Source: Enterococcus wangshanyuanii (GTDB taxonomy: Bacteria; Bacillota; Bacilli; Lactobacillales; Enterococcaceae). From it: a DNA stretch of 64,000 nucleotides. The notes beneath the pieces are model-generated. The model ran no database searches. It worked only from the letters and a program-made list of their open reading frames with translations, and was not told where the DNA came from. The number at the start of each line of letters is the position of its first letter. Position 1 is the stretch's first letter. The position numbers and the translations under genes are program-made. The stretch covers positions 3,348,001 to 3,412,000 of the forward strand of contig NZ_CP021874.1 in NCBI RefSeq assembly GCF_002197645.1, given 5' to 3'. Positions 45,932 through 54,350 of this stretch are shown here, one piece after another.

Positions 45932-46174
45932 ATGAAGAAAAATACAGGATTTCCCAAATTGAAGCTTTATATAAAAGCGGAAAAGAAGATGACTCAAGGA
46001 GAACTTGCGGATGCAATTGGAATGGATCGAGCTGCGTTGAATAGCCGTTTGAACGGCAGGGTGGAATTTAGCTTGAGTGAAGTTAGAGATATTTGTTTAT
46101 ATCTTAAGGTTAGTTCGGACACCTTTTTTTTAAATCCGGAAGTTTCGTATTCGATAACAAAACAATCTGCATAA
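45932..46174 (+). CDS. Cro-like repressor
   Basis: 80 residues, almost entirely one helix-turn-helix: KMTQGELADAIGMDRAALNSRLNGRVEFSLSEVRDICLYL. It is the first gene of the early operon, opposite the CI-like gene, and probably shuts off repressor synthesis in lytic growth. AAGGAGAGG precedes the ATG. Confidence 0.8.
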   Translation: MKKNTGFPKLKLYIKAEKKMTQGELADAIGMDRAALNSRLNGRVEFSLSEVRDICLYLKVSSDTFFLNPEVSYSITKQSA

Positions 46175-46186
46175 GGAGGAAATGTA

Positions 46187-46339
46187 ATGGGTGCACAAAT
46201 GAGCCAAGAAAATGTTCAAGCCCTTTTCGATACAGTTGCTAGAATCATGTCCCGCGATAGCGGGGTAGAAATCAAAGCGACTGTTCGAAGGAAAGATGAA
46301 GTTGAAAAGAATGAAGCAAAACGAGAGAAGATAGCGTAA
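46187..46339 (+). CDS. Small prophage protein (50 aa)
   Basis: ATG after AAGGAGG, 50 codons, 12 bases after the cro-like gene and 14 before the next. It starts MGAQMSQENVQALF and ends in a Lys/Glu-rich helix. No function recognised. Spacing and ribosome site support it as real. Confidence 0.65.
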   Translation: MGAQMSQENVQALFDTVARIMSRDSGVEIKATVRRKDEVEKNEAKREKIA

Positions 46340-46353
46340 GGAGGCAAGACCTA

Positions 46354-46620
46354 ATGGACCTATTTAGCAAAACATTTCTAGAATCATTAAGAGTTGCGAT
46401 TGTGCAAATTGTAAGAGATGCGGTAGATTCAATCAGCCAATCGAACGTTGCACATGTTCGATACCTCAAAAAGAACGAAGCAATGAAATACGTTGGTGGA
46501 GTGAATACTAAGGGTTTTGAGAATCTTATAGCCCATGGATTGAAAGAAATCAGGATAGATGGATTTCTAAGATATGACAAACACGACATCGACGAATTGA
46601 TGGCAAAATACAAAATTTAG
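46354..46620 (+). CDS. Excisionase-like helix-turn-helix protein
   Basis: 88 residues. The C-terminal part VRYLKKNEAMKYVGGVNTKGFENLI...IRIDGFLRYDKHDIDELM has the winged helix layout of excisionase/MerR-like HTH_17 domains. The N-terminus is an amphipathic helix. Either excisionase or early regulator. Confidence 0.6.
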   Translation: MDLFSKTFLESLRVAIVQIVRDAVDSISQSNVAHVRYLKKNEAMKYVGGVNTKGFENLIAHGLKEIRIDGFLRYDKHDIDELMAKYKI

Positions 46621-46631
46621 GAGGAAAAGGA

Positions 46632-46820
46632 ATGAATAAATTAGAGGAAACTGTAAAACAACAAGGTGAGATGCTTGAGGAAGGAAAGGAATATTCAGCG
46701 TCAGAGATCATGGCTAACCAGTTAGCATACCTGTATAAAACATCAAGAGAAGAAGGAACCACCACTGAAGAAAAAATTGAACTTTCTTTAGCGATGGTTA
46801 GGATTTTTGAAGCTATTTAA
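46632..46820 (+). CDS. Hypothetical prophage protein (62 aa)
   Basis: Acidic, helical, with AGGAGG before the ATG and an 11-base gap to the previous gene. No domain recognised. Its end overlaps the end of a convergent small gene by four bases. Confidence 0.65.
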   Translation: MNKLEETVKQQGEMLEEGKEYSASEIMANQLAYLYKTSREEGTTTEEKIELSLAMVRIFEAI

Positions 46821-46999
46821 TATCCAATTCTTTGAGATGTTCCTGTACTAAACGTAGATTTGATCTCTTTGTAAACTTCTTTGTATTTGTTCACTAGTTC
46901 TTCAGGAGTGAGATTTGAGATGTCTTGATTTTGAAGAAACAACATCGTGAGAGCTTCATGTTTGTTAGCTGGAAAAGTACTCAAGTTTACATTATCCAT
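46817..46999 (-). CDS. Small minus-strand protein inside the early operon (60 aa)
   Basis: The ATG given has GAGGTG 6 bases upstream; the open frame extends further without a site. MDNVNLSTFPANKHEALTML is followed by LTPEELVNKYKEVYKEI, a short helical protein. It is the only leftward gene between the cro-like gene and the packaging genes and may be expressed in the lysogen. Confidence 0.6.
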   Translation of the reverse strand: MDNVNLSTFPANKHEALTMLFLQNQDISNLTPEELVNKYKEVYKEIKSTFSTGTSQRIGY

Positions 47000-47108
47000 T
47001 TTTTCACCTCGGTTCATTTTTTTCAGTGGACCACTCACTGATAAGGAAAGTATATCAAAGCAAGAAATTTTTAACAATATTTATAAAACAATCAACGGAG
47101 GGAAGACA

Positions 47109-47648
47109 GTGTATTTGAATCATATGTTAATGAGAATTTTAGACGAACAAAAGAAAACAAATAAACTTTTAGAGGAAAGTGAGCAACCATTTAGCATATC
47201 TTTTGATAGTCCTAGACTATCAGAAGTAAAAGAACCGAAAATTCAATTGCTTGTTGATGGGAAGCGGGTAACACCCGTAGGATTTGCTAGTGCGACTCGT
47301 GTTTTCGAAGCTGATCGCATTTCAACAGGAACTATAAAAGCGGTAGATTTAAACGAAAAACTAGACAAACTTTCTGTATTAGGAACGATTGATCGCTACG
47401 CTGTTGAACAAGCTGAGGACCGCATGAAAAAAGCTGCTCAAATTTCAGACAGTGCCGCTCAATTCAAAAAGTTCATTACAATCGATCGCTTATGGGAAAG
47501 TGCGACAGGCGAAGTAGAACGGATGTTGGAAATCGCTGTTCAAAACAAAATCGAAGAAATGATCACAAATAAAACAGATTCGGATAAATCGAAAAATGAT
47601 GCATTAAACGAACTATTCGAAGAATACAAACTAAGCGAGGATGACTAA
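47109..47648 (+). CDS. Hypothetical prophage protein (179 aa)
   Basis: The GTG start is chosen for GGAGGGAAG just upstream; the frame continues left over the convergent gene without a site. Helical, with MRILDEQKKTNKLLEE at the start and EELFEEYKLSEDD-like acidic end. No family recognised. The next gene starts directly after its stop. Confidence 0.6.
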   Translation: MYLNHMLMRILDEQKKTNKLLEESEQPFSISFDSPRLSEVKEPKIQLLVDGKRVTPVGFASATRVFEADRISTGTIKAVDLNEKLDKLSVLGTIDRYAVEQAEDRMKKAAQISDSAAQFKKFITIDRLWESATGEVERMLEIAVQNKIEEMITNKTDSDKSKNDALNELFEEYKLSEDD

Positions 47649-47927
47649 ATGGAAATAAAACTAATGATGGATATCAGCGGATTCAATTTGAGCATGATCG
47701 AACAAATCGAAGCAAGACTTGTCCCTGAAATCGTGGATAGCCTAAGTGATACTTTCGAAGGCGGAAGTATTCTTGAATTTAGAAACTACGCTCTAAACGA
47801 AATGAAAAAATATGACGTCGGAGAATCAGTTAAAAACAAAATCAAAAAAGAAATAGATAACCGTGTTGAATTCATGCAGATCACTGATTTACCACGTCCG
47901 AAAATGATAAATAAGGGAGATGACTAA
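47649..47927 (+). CDS. Hypothetical prophage protein (92 aa)
   Basis: Begins at the base after the previous stop and ends directly before the next ATG, so translation is coupled. Acidic and helical. No function recognised. Confidence 0.65.
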   Translation: MEIKLMMDISGFNLSMIEQIEARLVPEIVDSLSDTFEGGSILEFRNYALNEMKKYDVGESVKNKIKKEIDNRVEFMQITDLPRPKMINKGDD

Positions 47928-48365
47928 ATGAAGCTACTATCAAAAAAAGCCAACTTAGTTGGCGGAGTCGCCTGTATTTTCGGAGTAGGTATGCTATTAG
48001 GATTACGAGTGCCACCAGCAATTGTTTTGATCTACGGATTGCTTGTTGCAACCTACGGCATATCGCTAGCTTTTATAACATATGCTAAAGATTTGAACCG
48101 AAGAAAACAGCGATCAAAAATCACGACGGTTTGTATGATTCCACAATATAGACAGAATAGAAAAATGTCTGTAGAGGAGTTAGCAGAAAGAGTGAATGTA
48201 TCACCGGCAATGATCAGATCTATAGAAGCTGACAAGTATTCTCCGTCTTATGAAATAGTTCAGAAAATAGCGGATGAATTCAATGTTACACCAGGTAGTC
48301 TGTTTAAAAAGGCCGAAGAAAATAATAGAAAAGGGGTTTATGTAGATGGACGTAAAATCGTATAA
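47928..48365 (+). CDS. Membrane-anchored helix-turn-helix protein
   Basis: 145 residues. Two membrane helices (about 10-55) precede an XRE domain (RQNRKMSVEELAERVNVSPAMIRSIEADKYSPSYEIVQKIADEF). A DNA-binding domain tethered to the membrane is unusual in a phage early operon. It overlaps the next gene by 20 bases. Confidence 0.7.
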   Translation: MKLLSKKANLVGGVACIFGVGMLLGLRVPPAIVLIYGLLVATYGISLAFITYAKDLNRRKQRSKITTVCMIPQYRQNRKMSVEELAERVNVSPAMIRSIEADKYSPSYEIVQKIADEFNVTPGSLFKKAEENNRKGVYVDGRKIV

Positions 48366-48567
48366 CGAAAAATATTTAGGGGAAAAGAAACCAACACTAT
48401 GTCCACGTTGCGGTATTTCTACTTTGGATAAAACACCGGCGAGAAATTCATTATCAAGACATGAAGAAGGTATTTATATTTGTTCTGCTTGTGGGACAGA
48501 TGAAGCAATACGGGATTATTCGAATGATTCACTAAGAAAGGATCAGTGGGTAGTGGCTCGATGGTAA
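48346..48567 (+). CDS. Zinc-ribbon protein (73 aa)
   Basis: CPRCG (19-23) and CSACG form a four-cysteine zinc ribbon. Small, basic, no other domain. Overlaps the end of the previous gene. Confidence 0.7.
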   Translation: MDVKSYNEKYLGEKKPTLCPRCGISTLDKTPARNSLSRHEEGIYICSACGTDEAIRDYSNDSLRKDQWVVARW

Positions 48568-48602
48568 ATGAGTTGTTTAGCTAGAAGGGAGGTCAATCAT
48601 AT

Positions 48603-48818
48603 ATGGATGAAATCAAAAATATTGTTGTCGTTAGTCCGACTTTGGGAACATATTCAATTGATGCTTTCTATTTTTTGAATACTGTTTGCGGAGGGAATGT
48701 GGAACCATTAGTTGCTTTAGTAAATGGTCGTGTTTTTGAGAAAAAAGGAGTCAAGTATTGTGTTGATGCAAATGAATTCAAACTTGATCCTGTGGCGGAT
48801 GCATGGTTCAACAAATAA
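48603..48818 (+). CDS. Hypothetical prophage protein (71 aa)
   Basis: GGGAGG precedes the ATG. Contains VVVSPTLGTYSIDAFYFLNTV. No family recognised. A hairpin follows. Confidence 0.6.
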   Translation: MDEIKNIVVVSPTLGTYSIDAFYFLNTVCGGNVEPLVALVNGRVFEKKGVKYCVDANEFKLDPVADAWFNK

Positions 48819-48824
48819 AAAAAT

Positions 48825-48855
48825 AACTACATAGGTTGCAGCCCATGTAGTTTAT
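48825..48855 (+). terminator. Hairpin after the 48603 gene
   Basis: AACTACAT and GG pair with CC and ATGTAGTT; the tail is TTATAT, so it is a weak terminator. Confidence 0.55.
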
Positions 48856-48898
48856 ATAAATCAATTTTGTTAACAATAGTATATCACAAAGGAGAGAA

Positions 48899-49363
48899 AT
48901 GACAATGCGAGGAATTGATAATCAAGTGTTGCTTTCTGAAATTTCAGAAGGTGGCTTACAGGAACGCTTTGACTACGAGTTAAAAAAAGTTGCTGAAAAT
49001 GTAATGGATCCAAATACTGATATTAAAAAGAAACGAAAGATCACAATAACTATTGAAGTTGCTTCGGATGACTTTCGTGATCAGTTGTATTTTGCATCAG
49101 AGGTCAAATCAACATTGGCACCACGAGAAAAAGTAAATAGTAAGGTTCTCATTGGTATTGACAATGATGGAGATGTAATCACGAATCCGTTGCACAGCGG
49201 CGAACGTGGTCAAATGTTCTTCGATCCTAACGACTCAAAACTAAAAACTGACAAAGGTCAAGAAGTTGAAGAATTAGAAAAAGAGCAGCAACAAACTGAA
49301 ACAGAACCAACATCAGAGAAATCTGGTGAGGTTATAGATTTTAGAAACCAAAGTGCAAACTAA
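48899..49363 (+). CDS. Conserved phage protein, probably replication-associated
   Basis: 154 residues. KKKRKITITIEVASDDFRDQLYFASEVKSTLAP is a compact beta-rich part; the C-terminus is Glu/Gln-rich and probably disordered. Such a gene commonly precedes the DUF2303-like gene in Firmicute phages. Function unknown. Two ATGs six bases apart fit AAGGAGAG. Confidence 0.65.
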   Translation: MTMRGIDNQVLLSEISEGGLQERFDYELKKVAENVMDPNTDIKKKRKITITIEVASDDFRDQLYFASEVKSTLAPREKVNSKVLIGIDNDGDVITNPLHSGERGQMFFDPNDSKLKTDKGQEVEELEKEQQQTETEPTSEKSGEVIDFRNQSAN

Positions 49364-49382
49364 TTTTTAGGAGGAAAAGAAC

Positions 49383-50132
49383 ATGTCAGAAAATATCAAA
49401 GATGCAATCCAGTATGGGGTAGAGCTTTCACAAGGGCAACAAGTCGTTCACGTAATTGACGGAAAAACATTTTATGATCGTACAAAAGCAGATTTAAAGG
49501 AAGTTGAACCAATTAAATATGCAGCAACATTAACGATCAATTCGCTTACAGGCCTTATCAATTATCTTAAATCAAAATTTGATGAAGAAGCCGATGCTGT
49601 TCAAGAAGAAATCTTGCTTCATGTAGAAAGTCCAACTAGTGTGATCGCATATTCTAAGCTAAATTCTGATCGCTGTCGTGAAAGTCTTGTTGAAGCAAAA
49701 ATGCGGATGGATAAATTTAACTACGGCTATTTTATGGACTCAGAACAATTCATCATCAATATTCAGTCTCTGTTTCAACGTGAAAAGGATGCAGAAGCAG
49801 TTCTTAAATGTGCTAGTGGCATTCGAATCGAAGGTGGTGGTGACTTGTATGATAACGGAATTTCGCAACAGGTTTCTGTAAAGCAAGGTGCTGCGACAAT
49901 TCAGAAAGCGGAAGTTCCGAGTCCTGCAACGCTAAAACCTTATCGAACATTCTTAGAAATTGATCAACCCGAAGGGCAGTTCATTTTCCGTATCAATAAA
50001 CATGGGGAGTGTGCCTTGTTCGAAGCTGATGGTGGTATTTGGAAAAACCATGCAATTGATCAAATTAAAGAATATTTAACTTCTGCTTTGAAAGATGAAG
50101 TCGGCAGTGGTCAGATTACGATTATTGGCTAA
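49383..50132 (+). CDS. DUF2303-like phage protein
   Basis: 249 residues. The order MSENIKDAIQYGVEL, then LTGLINYLKSKFDE and YRTFLEIDQPEGQFIFRI, looks like the DUF2303 type of phage early protein, but this is a memory-based match. AGGAGG precedes the ATG. Its neighbours suggest a DNA-replication role. Confidence 0.55.
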   Translation: MSENIKDAIQYGVELSQGQQVVHVIDGKTFYDRTKADLKEVEPIKYAATLTINSLTGLINYLKSKFDEEADAVQEEILLHVESPTSVIAYSKLNSDRCRESLVEAKMRMDKFNYGYFMDSEQFIINIQSLFQREKDAEAVLKCASGIRIEGGGDLYDNGISQQVSVKQGAATIQKAEVPSPATLKPYRTFLEIDQPEGQFIFRINKHGECALFEADGGIWKNHAIDQIKEYLTSALKDEVGSGQITIIG

Positions 50133-50373
50133 AAATTAAATAGAATCAGTATGTCCATGTGCCATGCTGATTTTATTTTGCAAAAATTCAGTGTAAAAAC
50201 AAAAAAGAAGCCCATAAATGATAACGGACTCCAAAAAGTAATAATATTTCTCAACAACTTATTATACCACTTTTGAGCAAGTTTATCAAAATAACGCTGT
50301 TTTTACGGCGTTTATGGGACTTGTACTAGTTACTAACTTAAGGACGTAAGTGAAAACATTCAGGAGTGGGATC
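50133..50373. other. Inverted-repeat region before the HUH gene, possible origin
   Basis: AAGCCCATAAA (50208-50218) is repeated in inverted form at 50312-50322 (TTTATGGGACTT), with a second hairpin AACGC..GGCGTT (50292-50311) beside the right arm. Such nested repeats just before a rolling-circle initiator gene could be its origin. Confidence 0.45.
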
Positions 50374-51189
50374 ATGATTACCAGAGAAAATAAATATGCT
50401 GCAGGGAATTATATGGAAGTGGATATTGTTCCTTTGCCAGAAGAGGTAGTTAACAAGTTAAGCGGAACATCAAGAAAAAGAAAAAAGAATATGACTAGAC
50501 CTCGTCAACAACTGGTAAATGATACTCGTAGTTTTAAATGGATGAGGCTAGCAATTAATGGCAACTTCTTTAAAGGTGATTACTATTTTACTCTGACCTA
50601 TGACAATGGAGAATTGCCGACACCGGATAAAGTTGAGGAAGCAAAAAAAGATTTAAGCAATTTTTTAAGGAAAGTTAGAACTCAATATAAAAAGAAGCAG
50701 ATTGAATTGAAATATATATGGGTCATGGAATATGAGCTTGATGATGAAGGAGAATATATGACTCGTGTTCATTTCCATTTAGTCATGAATAAGGGAGTTG
50801 ACAGGGATACCCTAGAAGATTGCTGGAGTAGAGGACGAGGGAAGAATCGAAAAATGTTTGGGTATGTTTACGCAAGGAGAGTTCAACCAAATGGTGATTT
50901 TGGACTTGAAAGGCTGTCGGGGTATTTTTCCAAAGGTAAACGCTGGAAAAAAGGGAAGAAGATTTGGAATTGTAGTCGGAATTTAGAACGACCGCAAAAG
51001 CTTCATCCAAATGATTCAAAATACTCTCGAAGAGCAATTGAGAAAATGTTCTTATCCAATGATTATGGCCATGAGATTCTTGAAAAGAAATATCCTAATT
51101 ATTTCATTACATCAATTCAATTTGTAGATCATGAGAAAAAAGGGAAGCATATGTATTTAAGAATGTGGAAGAAGGAGCGTGCGGGATGA
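50374..51189 (+). CDS. HUH-family rolling-circle replication initiator
   Basis: 271 residues from the ATG with AGGAGTGGG upstream. Motif 1 is YYFTLTYDN, motif 2 is H133-F-H135 (metal-binding HUH), and motif 3 has Y184 and K187 in LSGYFSKGKRW. These are the parts of a nickase that makes a 5'-phosphotyrosine link. In this prophage it is the only recognisable replication gene. It overlaps the next gene by four bases (ATGA). Confidence 0.8.
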   Translation: MITRENKYAAGNYMEVDIVPLPEEVVNKLSGTSRKRKKNMTRPRQQLVNDTRSFKWMRLAINGNFFKGDYYFTLTYDNGELPTPDKVEEAKKDLSNFLRKVRTQYKKKQIELKYIWVMEYELDDEGEYMTRVHFHLVMNKGVDRDTLEDCWSRGRGKNRKMFGYVYARRVQPNGDFGLERLSGYFSKGKRWKKGKKIWNCSRNLERPQKLHPNDSKYSRRAIEKMFLSNDYGHEILEKKYPNYFITSIQFVDHEKKGKHMYLRMWKKERAG

Positions 51190-51764
51190 CTGAAAAGAAA
51201 TATTCAAAATCAGAAATAAGCAAGATGAACAATGAGCGAGGTAAACGATTTGAAAAGATGATCCTTGCTGGATGTTCTCATTATCAAAAGAAACAAATAG
51301 CAAAAATAGGGAAAACACCTGAACCATTTAGCTTTAAAAAGAAACTTCCGAAAGGTCAATTTGTTGGTCAGTTTCGTAGAAGTGAAAAGGCGCAACCCGA
51401 TTTTGCTGGCACATTAAACACAGGACGATCAATCATCTTTGAAGCAAAAACAACACATGAAGATCAGATTAGTCAAAGTGTTGTTAGTAAGAATCAGGCT
51501 GATGAATTAGACATCCATCTTTCGTTAGGTGCCTATGCTGGTGTCTGTGTGGAAGTAAATAAAACTGTTGCTTTTGTACCTTGGATCATTTGGAAGAATA
51601 TGGATGAATTTTACGGAAGAAAATTTATGACTGAAAAAGAACTTAAAGCCTATGCTGTTGAAACTCCTGGTCATATCTTATTTCTTAATTACGTTAATTC
51701 GAATCCTAATAACTACAACGACTACAAATTATATGGAGGTCTTGATTTTGCTAACAGCGTTTGA
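51186..51764 (+). CDS. RecU-like Holliday junction resolvase
   Basis: 192 residues from the ATGA overlap start. NERGKRFEKMI, then KAQPDFAGTLNTGRSIIFEAKTTHE and VSKNQADELDIHLSLGAYAGVCVEV follow the nuclease core of RecU (D, E, K and Q residues). It would resolve replication or recombination intermediates. Confidence 0.8.
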   Translation: MTEKKYSKSEISKMNNERGKRFEKMILAGCSHYQKKQIAKIGKTPEPFSFKKKLPKGQFVGQFRRSEKAQPDFAGTLNTGRSIIFEAKTTHEDQISQSVVSKNQADELDIHLSLGAYAGVCVEVNKTVAFVPWIIWKNMDEFYGRKFMTEKELKAYAVETPGHILFLNYVNSNPNNYNDYKLYGGLDFANSV

Positions 51765-51969
51765 AGTGGAGAAACTGACTGAGAAATTCTTCGAAGAAAA
51801 AGCTCTTCATTTTGAAGGAAGTTTTCCGGTCAAAGAAGGAAACGAAACAGTAATGCGTATTTATGTATGGGGACCACAAGGAAGATTCGAAATGAAAATG
51901 ACACAAAACAAGAATCTATTTTCTCGTTCGAAAGATGGAAAACGTTGGATTCCAATAAAAAAATATTAA
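51748..51969 (+). CDS. Hypothetical prophage protein (73 aa)
   Basis: TTG start chosen because GGAGG lies 8 bases upstream, inside the end of the RecU-like gene. Contains AFEVEKLTEKFFEEKALHF and VWGPQGRFEMKM. No family recognised. Confidence 0.6.
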   Translation: MLTAFEVEKLTEKFFEEKALHFEGSFPVKEGNETVMRIYVWGPQGRFEMKMTQNKNLFSRSKDGKRWIPIKKY

Positions 51970-51984
51970 TGAGGTGACTAGCAA

Positions 51985-52272
51985 ATGTCTGTAAAAGAAC
52001 CAAATTATGCAAGCGGTGCGCTGCATATCTTGCCGATAAAACCAAGACCTTTAAAAAAGGGAGTTATCGAGGTTGGTAAAACTTATCAATGCGATATCAG
52101 CAAAACAAGCGAAACATGGAAGTATCCATTTTTAGGCGAAGTCCTTTATATCAATCAAAAAAGCGCGGTTGTTAAAATCATTACGACCCAAGAATGCGAT
52201 GATCATCTTATTGATCGATGCAAACATTTAACAGTGATTCCATTTAAACGAATGAAAGTAGTTGAGGAGTAA
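51985..52272 (+). CDS. Hypothetical prophage protein (95 aa)
   Basis: Starts after a GAGGTGA site and ends at the base where the methyltransferase gene begins. Beta-rich, SH3-like in pattern (GEVLYINQKSAVVKI). Function unknown. Confidence 0.6.
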   Translation: MSVKEPNYASGALHILPIKPRPLKKGVIEVGKTYQCDISKTSETWKYPFLGEVLYINQKSAVVKIITTQECDDHLIDRCKHLTVIPFKRMKVVEE

Positions 52273-53228
52273 TGGAGATAAATAAAATCTACGAAGGGAA
52301 TTCTCTCGAGATACTGAAATCATTTCCGGATGAATCAATTGATTGTGTAATTACTAGTCCTCCTTACTATGGATTACGTGATTATGGAATGGATGATCAA
52401 TTGGGGCTAGAAGCAACACCTGAATTATACATTAATAATTTAGTCACTCTGTTTAGAGAGATAAAGCGAGTGCTAAAGAATACCGGAACTCTGTGGCTTA
52501 ACTTGGGTGATTCCTTTTGGTCTAAACGATCCAAAAATGGTCAAGATTGGACTCAAATAGGATCAAAAAATGGAAAGCATTCATTGAGAGCTGGGGGCAA
52601 AGATCATCCAGTGTATAAACCAAAAGATTTAATGGGAATGCCATGGCGTGTTGCTTTAGCGTTGCAGCAAGATGGATGGTATTTAAGATCGGATATTATT
52701 TGGCACAAACCTAATGTGATACCTGAATCAGTCGTTGATCGACCAACAAAGTGCCATGAGTATATTTTTCTTCTTTCTAAATCAGAAAAGTATTTTTACG
52801 ATTATGAAGCAATCAAAGAAGAATCAGTTTATAAAGAACATGCTCCAATAAGAGGAAGCGAAGGCACGTTCGGTCCTAATCAATCGAGAATGAGAGAGAG
52901 CAAAGAGAAAGGTTCATTCGGTGGTAAACATGGAGAAGATAATTTCAGGGCAGTCCGCGATAAACGGAATAAGCGTGATGTTTGGAAGGTAGCAGCAAAG
53001 CCATACTCAGGTGCTCACTTTGCTACTTATCCAATTGAGCTTATTGAACCTTGCCTCTTAGCAGGATGTCCAGAAGGTGGAATAGTTCTTGATCCATTCT
53101 TTGGCAGTGGAACTACTGGAGTTGCTGCAATTAAGCATCGCAGAAATTATATTGGCATTGAGTTAAATCCTGATTATATCGAATTGGCAGATGATCGAAT
53201 TAATGGAACACAAATAAACTTCTTTTAA
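52272..53228 (+). CDS. DNA N4/N6 methyltransferase
   Basis: 318 residues, class beta order. Catalytic motif IV is TSPPY (28-32) near the start and the SAM motif I, LDPFFGSGTTGVAAI, near the end, with the target-recognition region between. A TSPPY motif fits N4-cytosine or N6-adenine methylation. No restriction gene is next to it, so it is an orphan enzyme that may protect phage DNA. Confidence 0.9.
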   Translation: MEINKIYEGNSLEILKSFPDESIDCVITSPPYYGLRDYGMDDQLGLEATPELYINNLVTLFREIKRVLKNTGTLWLNLGDSFWSKRSKNGQDWTQIGSKNGKHSLRAGGKDHPVYKPKDLMGMPWRVALALQQDGWYLRSDIIWHKPNVIPESVVDRPTKCHEYIFLLSKSEKYFYDYEAIKEESVYKEHAPIRGSEGTFGPNQSRMRESKEKGSFGGKHGEDNFRAVRDKRNKRDVWKVAAKPYSGAHFATYPIELIEPCLLAGCPEGGIVLDPFFGSGTTGVAAIKHRRNYIGIELNPDYIELADDRINGTQINFF

Positions 53229-53253
53229 AGAAGAAAAAGGGAGATCAATAAAA

Positions 53254-53724
53254 ATGGATAAATTAATCGAATTAGTAGAAGAGTGGTCAAAAAACAAAAG
53301 ATTAGATCAAGCAGATTCTAGTAAACAAATGTTGAAGGTGACGGAAGAGGTCGGAGAAGTGGCAGCTGCTATTGCTCGTAATGATCAGGATTTATTGCGA
53401 GATGCTATTGGTGATACAGTAGTTACTTTAATTATTTTGGCTCAGCAAAATGATATGGATTTATACGAGTGCTTAACCTGTGCCTATGATGTGATTAAGG
53501 GGCGCACTGGTAAAACAGTGGATGGTGTTTTCGTTAAGTCTGAGGATTTGGAAAAGAAGAAACTATCTCAAGAAAAATGGAACAAATTATCACCTAGAGA
53601 AAAATTGCTACATGCTGGCTATTCAGAGGAGCAACTTGATCAAATGGTGAAAGAATATCCAGATGAAGATCCGGATGAACTTTTTACAGATGAATTGAGT
53701 TATGCTGCAGAGAATTCTAGATAA
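53254..53724 (+). CDS. MazG-like nucleotide pyrophosphohydrolase
   Basis: 156 residues. KVTEEVGEVAAAI and DAIGDTVVTLIILA give the EExxE and DxxxD metal sites of MazG. A C-terminal extension of about 55 residues is phage-specific. Probably cleaves nucleoside triphosphates or alarmone-like nucleotides. Confidence 0.8.
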   Translation: MDKLIELVEEWSKNKRLDQADSSKQMLKVTEEVGEVAAAIARNDQDLLRDAIGDTVVTLIILAQQNDMDLYECLTCAYDVIKGRTGKTVDGVFVKSEDLEKKKLSQEKWNKLSPREKLLHAGYSEEQLDQMVKEYPDEDPDELFTDELSYAAENSR

Positions 53725-53736
53725 GGAGGAAACGCT

Positions 53737-54069
53737 ATGACAGAGAAAATGGAATTTGAATGGAAAAGACAAAATACTTTCTATCATCAAAAGGTAAGGC
53801 GTGATAATAAGTTTATCGAAACGGGGAAAGGTAATTTATTACCGCTTATCAGCGAAAGTAAAGATGATTACTCTTTAATTATTGTCGATACTAAAGCTGG
53901 TAAAGAACCATTTGCAAAAGCCAGCGCACAAGAACAAATAGAACGATTATCAATGCAAAAATCTGAACCAGTTTTTGCTTTCTATTTTCCGAAAACAGAA
54001 GGCGGGAAATCAAGCGTTAATGCATTGATCGAATGGTTTCAAGAAATACAGGAATATTTGGAGGGGTGA
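53737..54069 (+). CDS. Hypothetical prophage protein (110 aa)
   Basis: AAGGAGG precedes the ATG. EQIERLSMQKSEPVFAFYFPK is the most distinct part. No family recognised. Confidence 0.6.
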   Translation: MTEKMEFEWKRQNTFYHQKVRRDNKFIETGKGNLLPLISESKDDYSLIIVDTKAGKEPFAKASAQEQIERLSMQKSEPVFAFYFPKTEGGKSSVNALIEWFQEIQEYLEG

Positions 54070-54071
54070 GG

Positions 54072-54350
54072 ATGGCTAGACCAAGAAAAAATAAATATAA
54101 AGTTACAGTTTTATACAAAGATGGTGGATCATTTGAAATAAAGATGAGTATTGAAGAGGAGACGGCGGGAAAATACCTAAGCGATGATGAATTGGCAAGA
54201 TACATTATTAAACGAAGTGGATTTGGTAATGAGAGTTATGGACTATATTCATGTAATCGATTAATTGATGCTGTTGATTCAGGTGCTGCATCTCTCAGTA
54301 TATTTCAATACGCTAAACAAAAAAATAAAAGGAAGGTGGACTCAATATGA
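54072..54350 (+). CDS. Hypothetical prophage protein (92 aa)
   Basis: The ATG directly after GAGGGGTGAGG is used; the frame runs 39 bases further into the previous gene. Basic start MARPRKNKYKV. It overlaps the next gene by four bases. Confidence 0.6.
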   Translation: MARPRKNKYKVTVLYKDGGSFEIKMSIEEETAGKYLSDDELARYIIKRSGFGNESYGLYSCNRLIDAVDSGAASLSIFQYAKQKNKRKVDSI

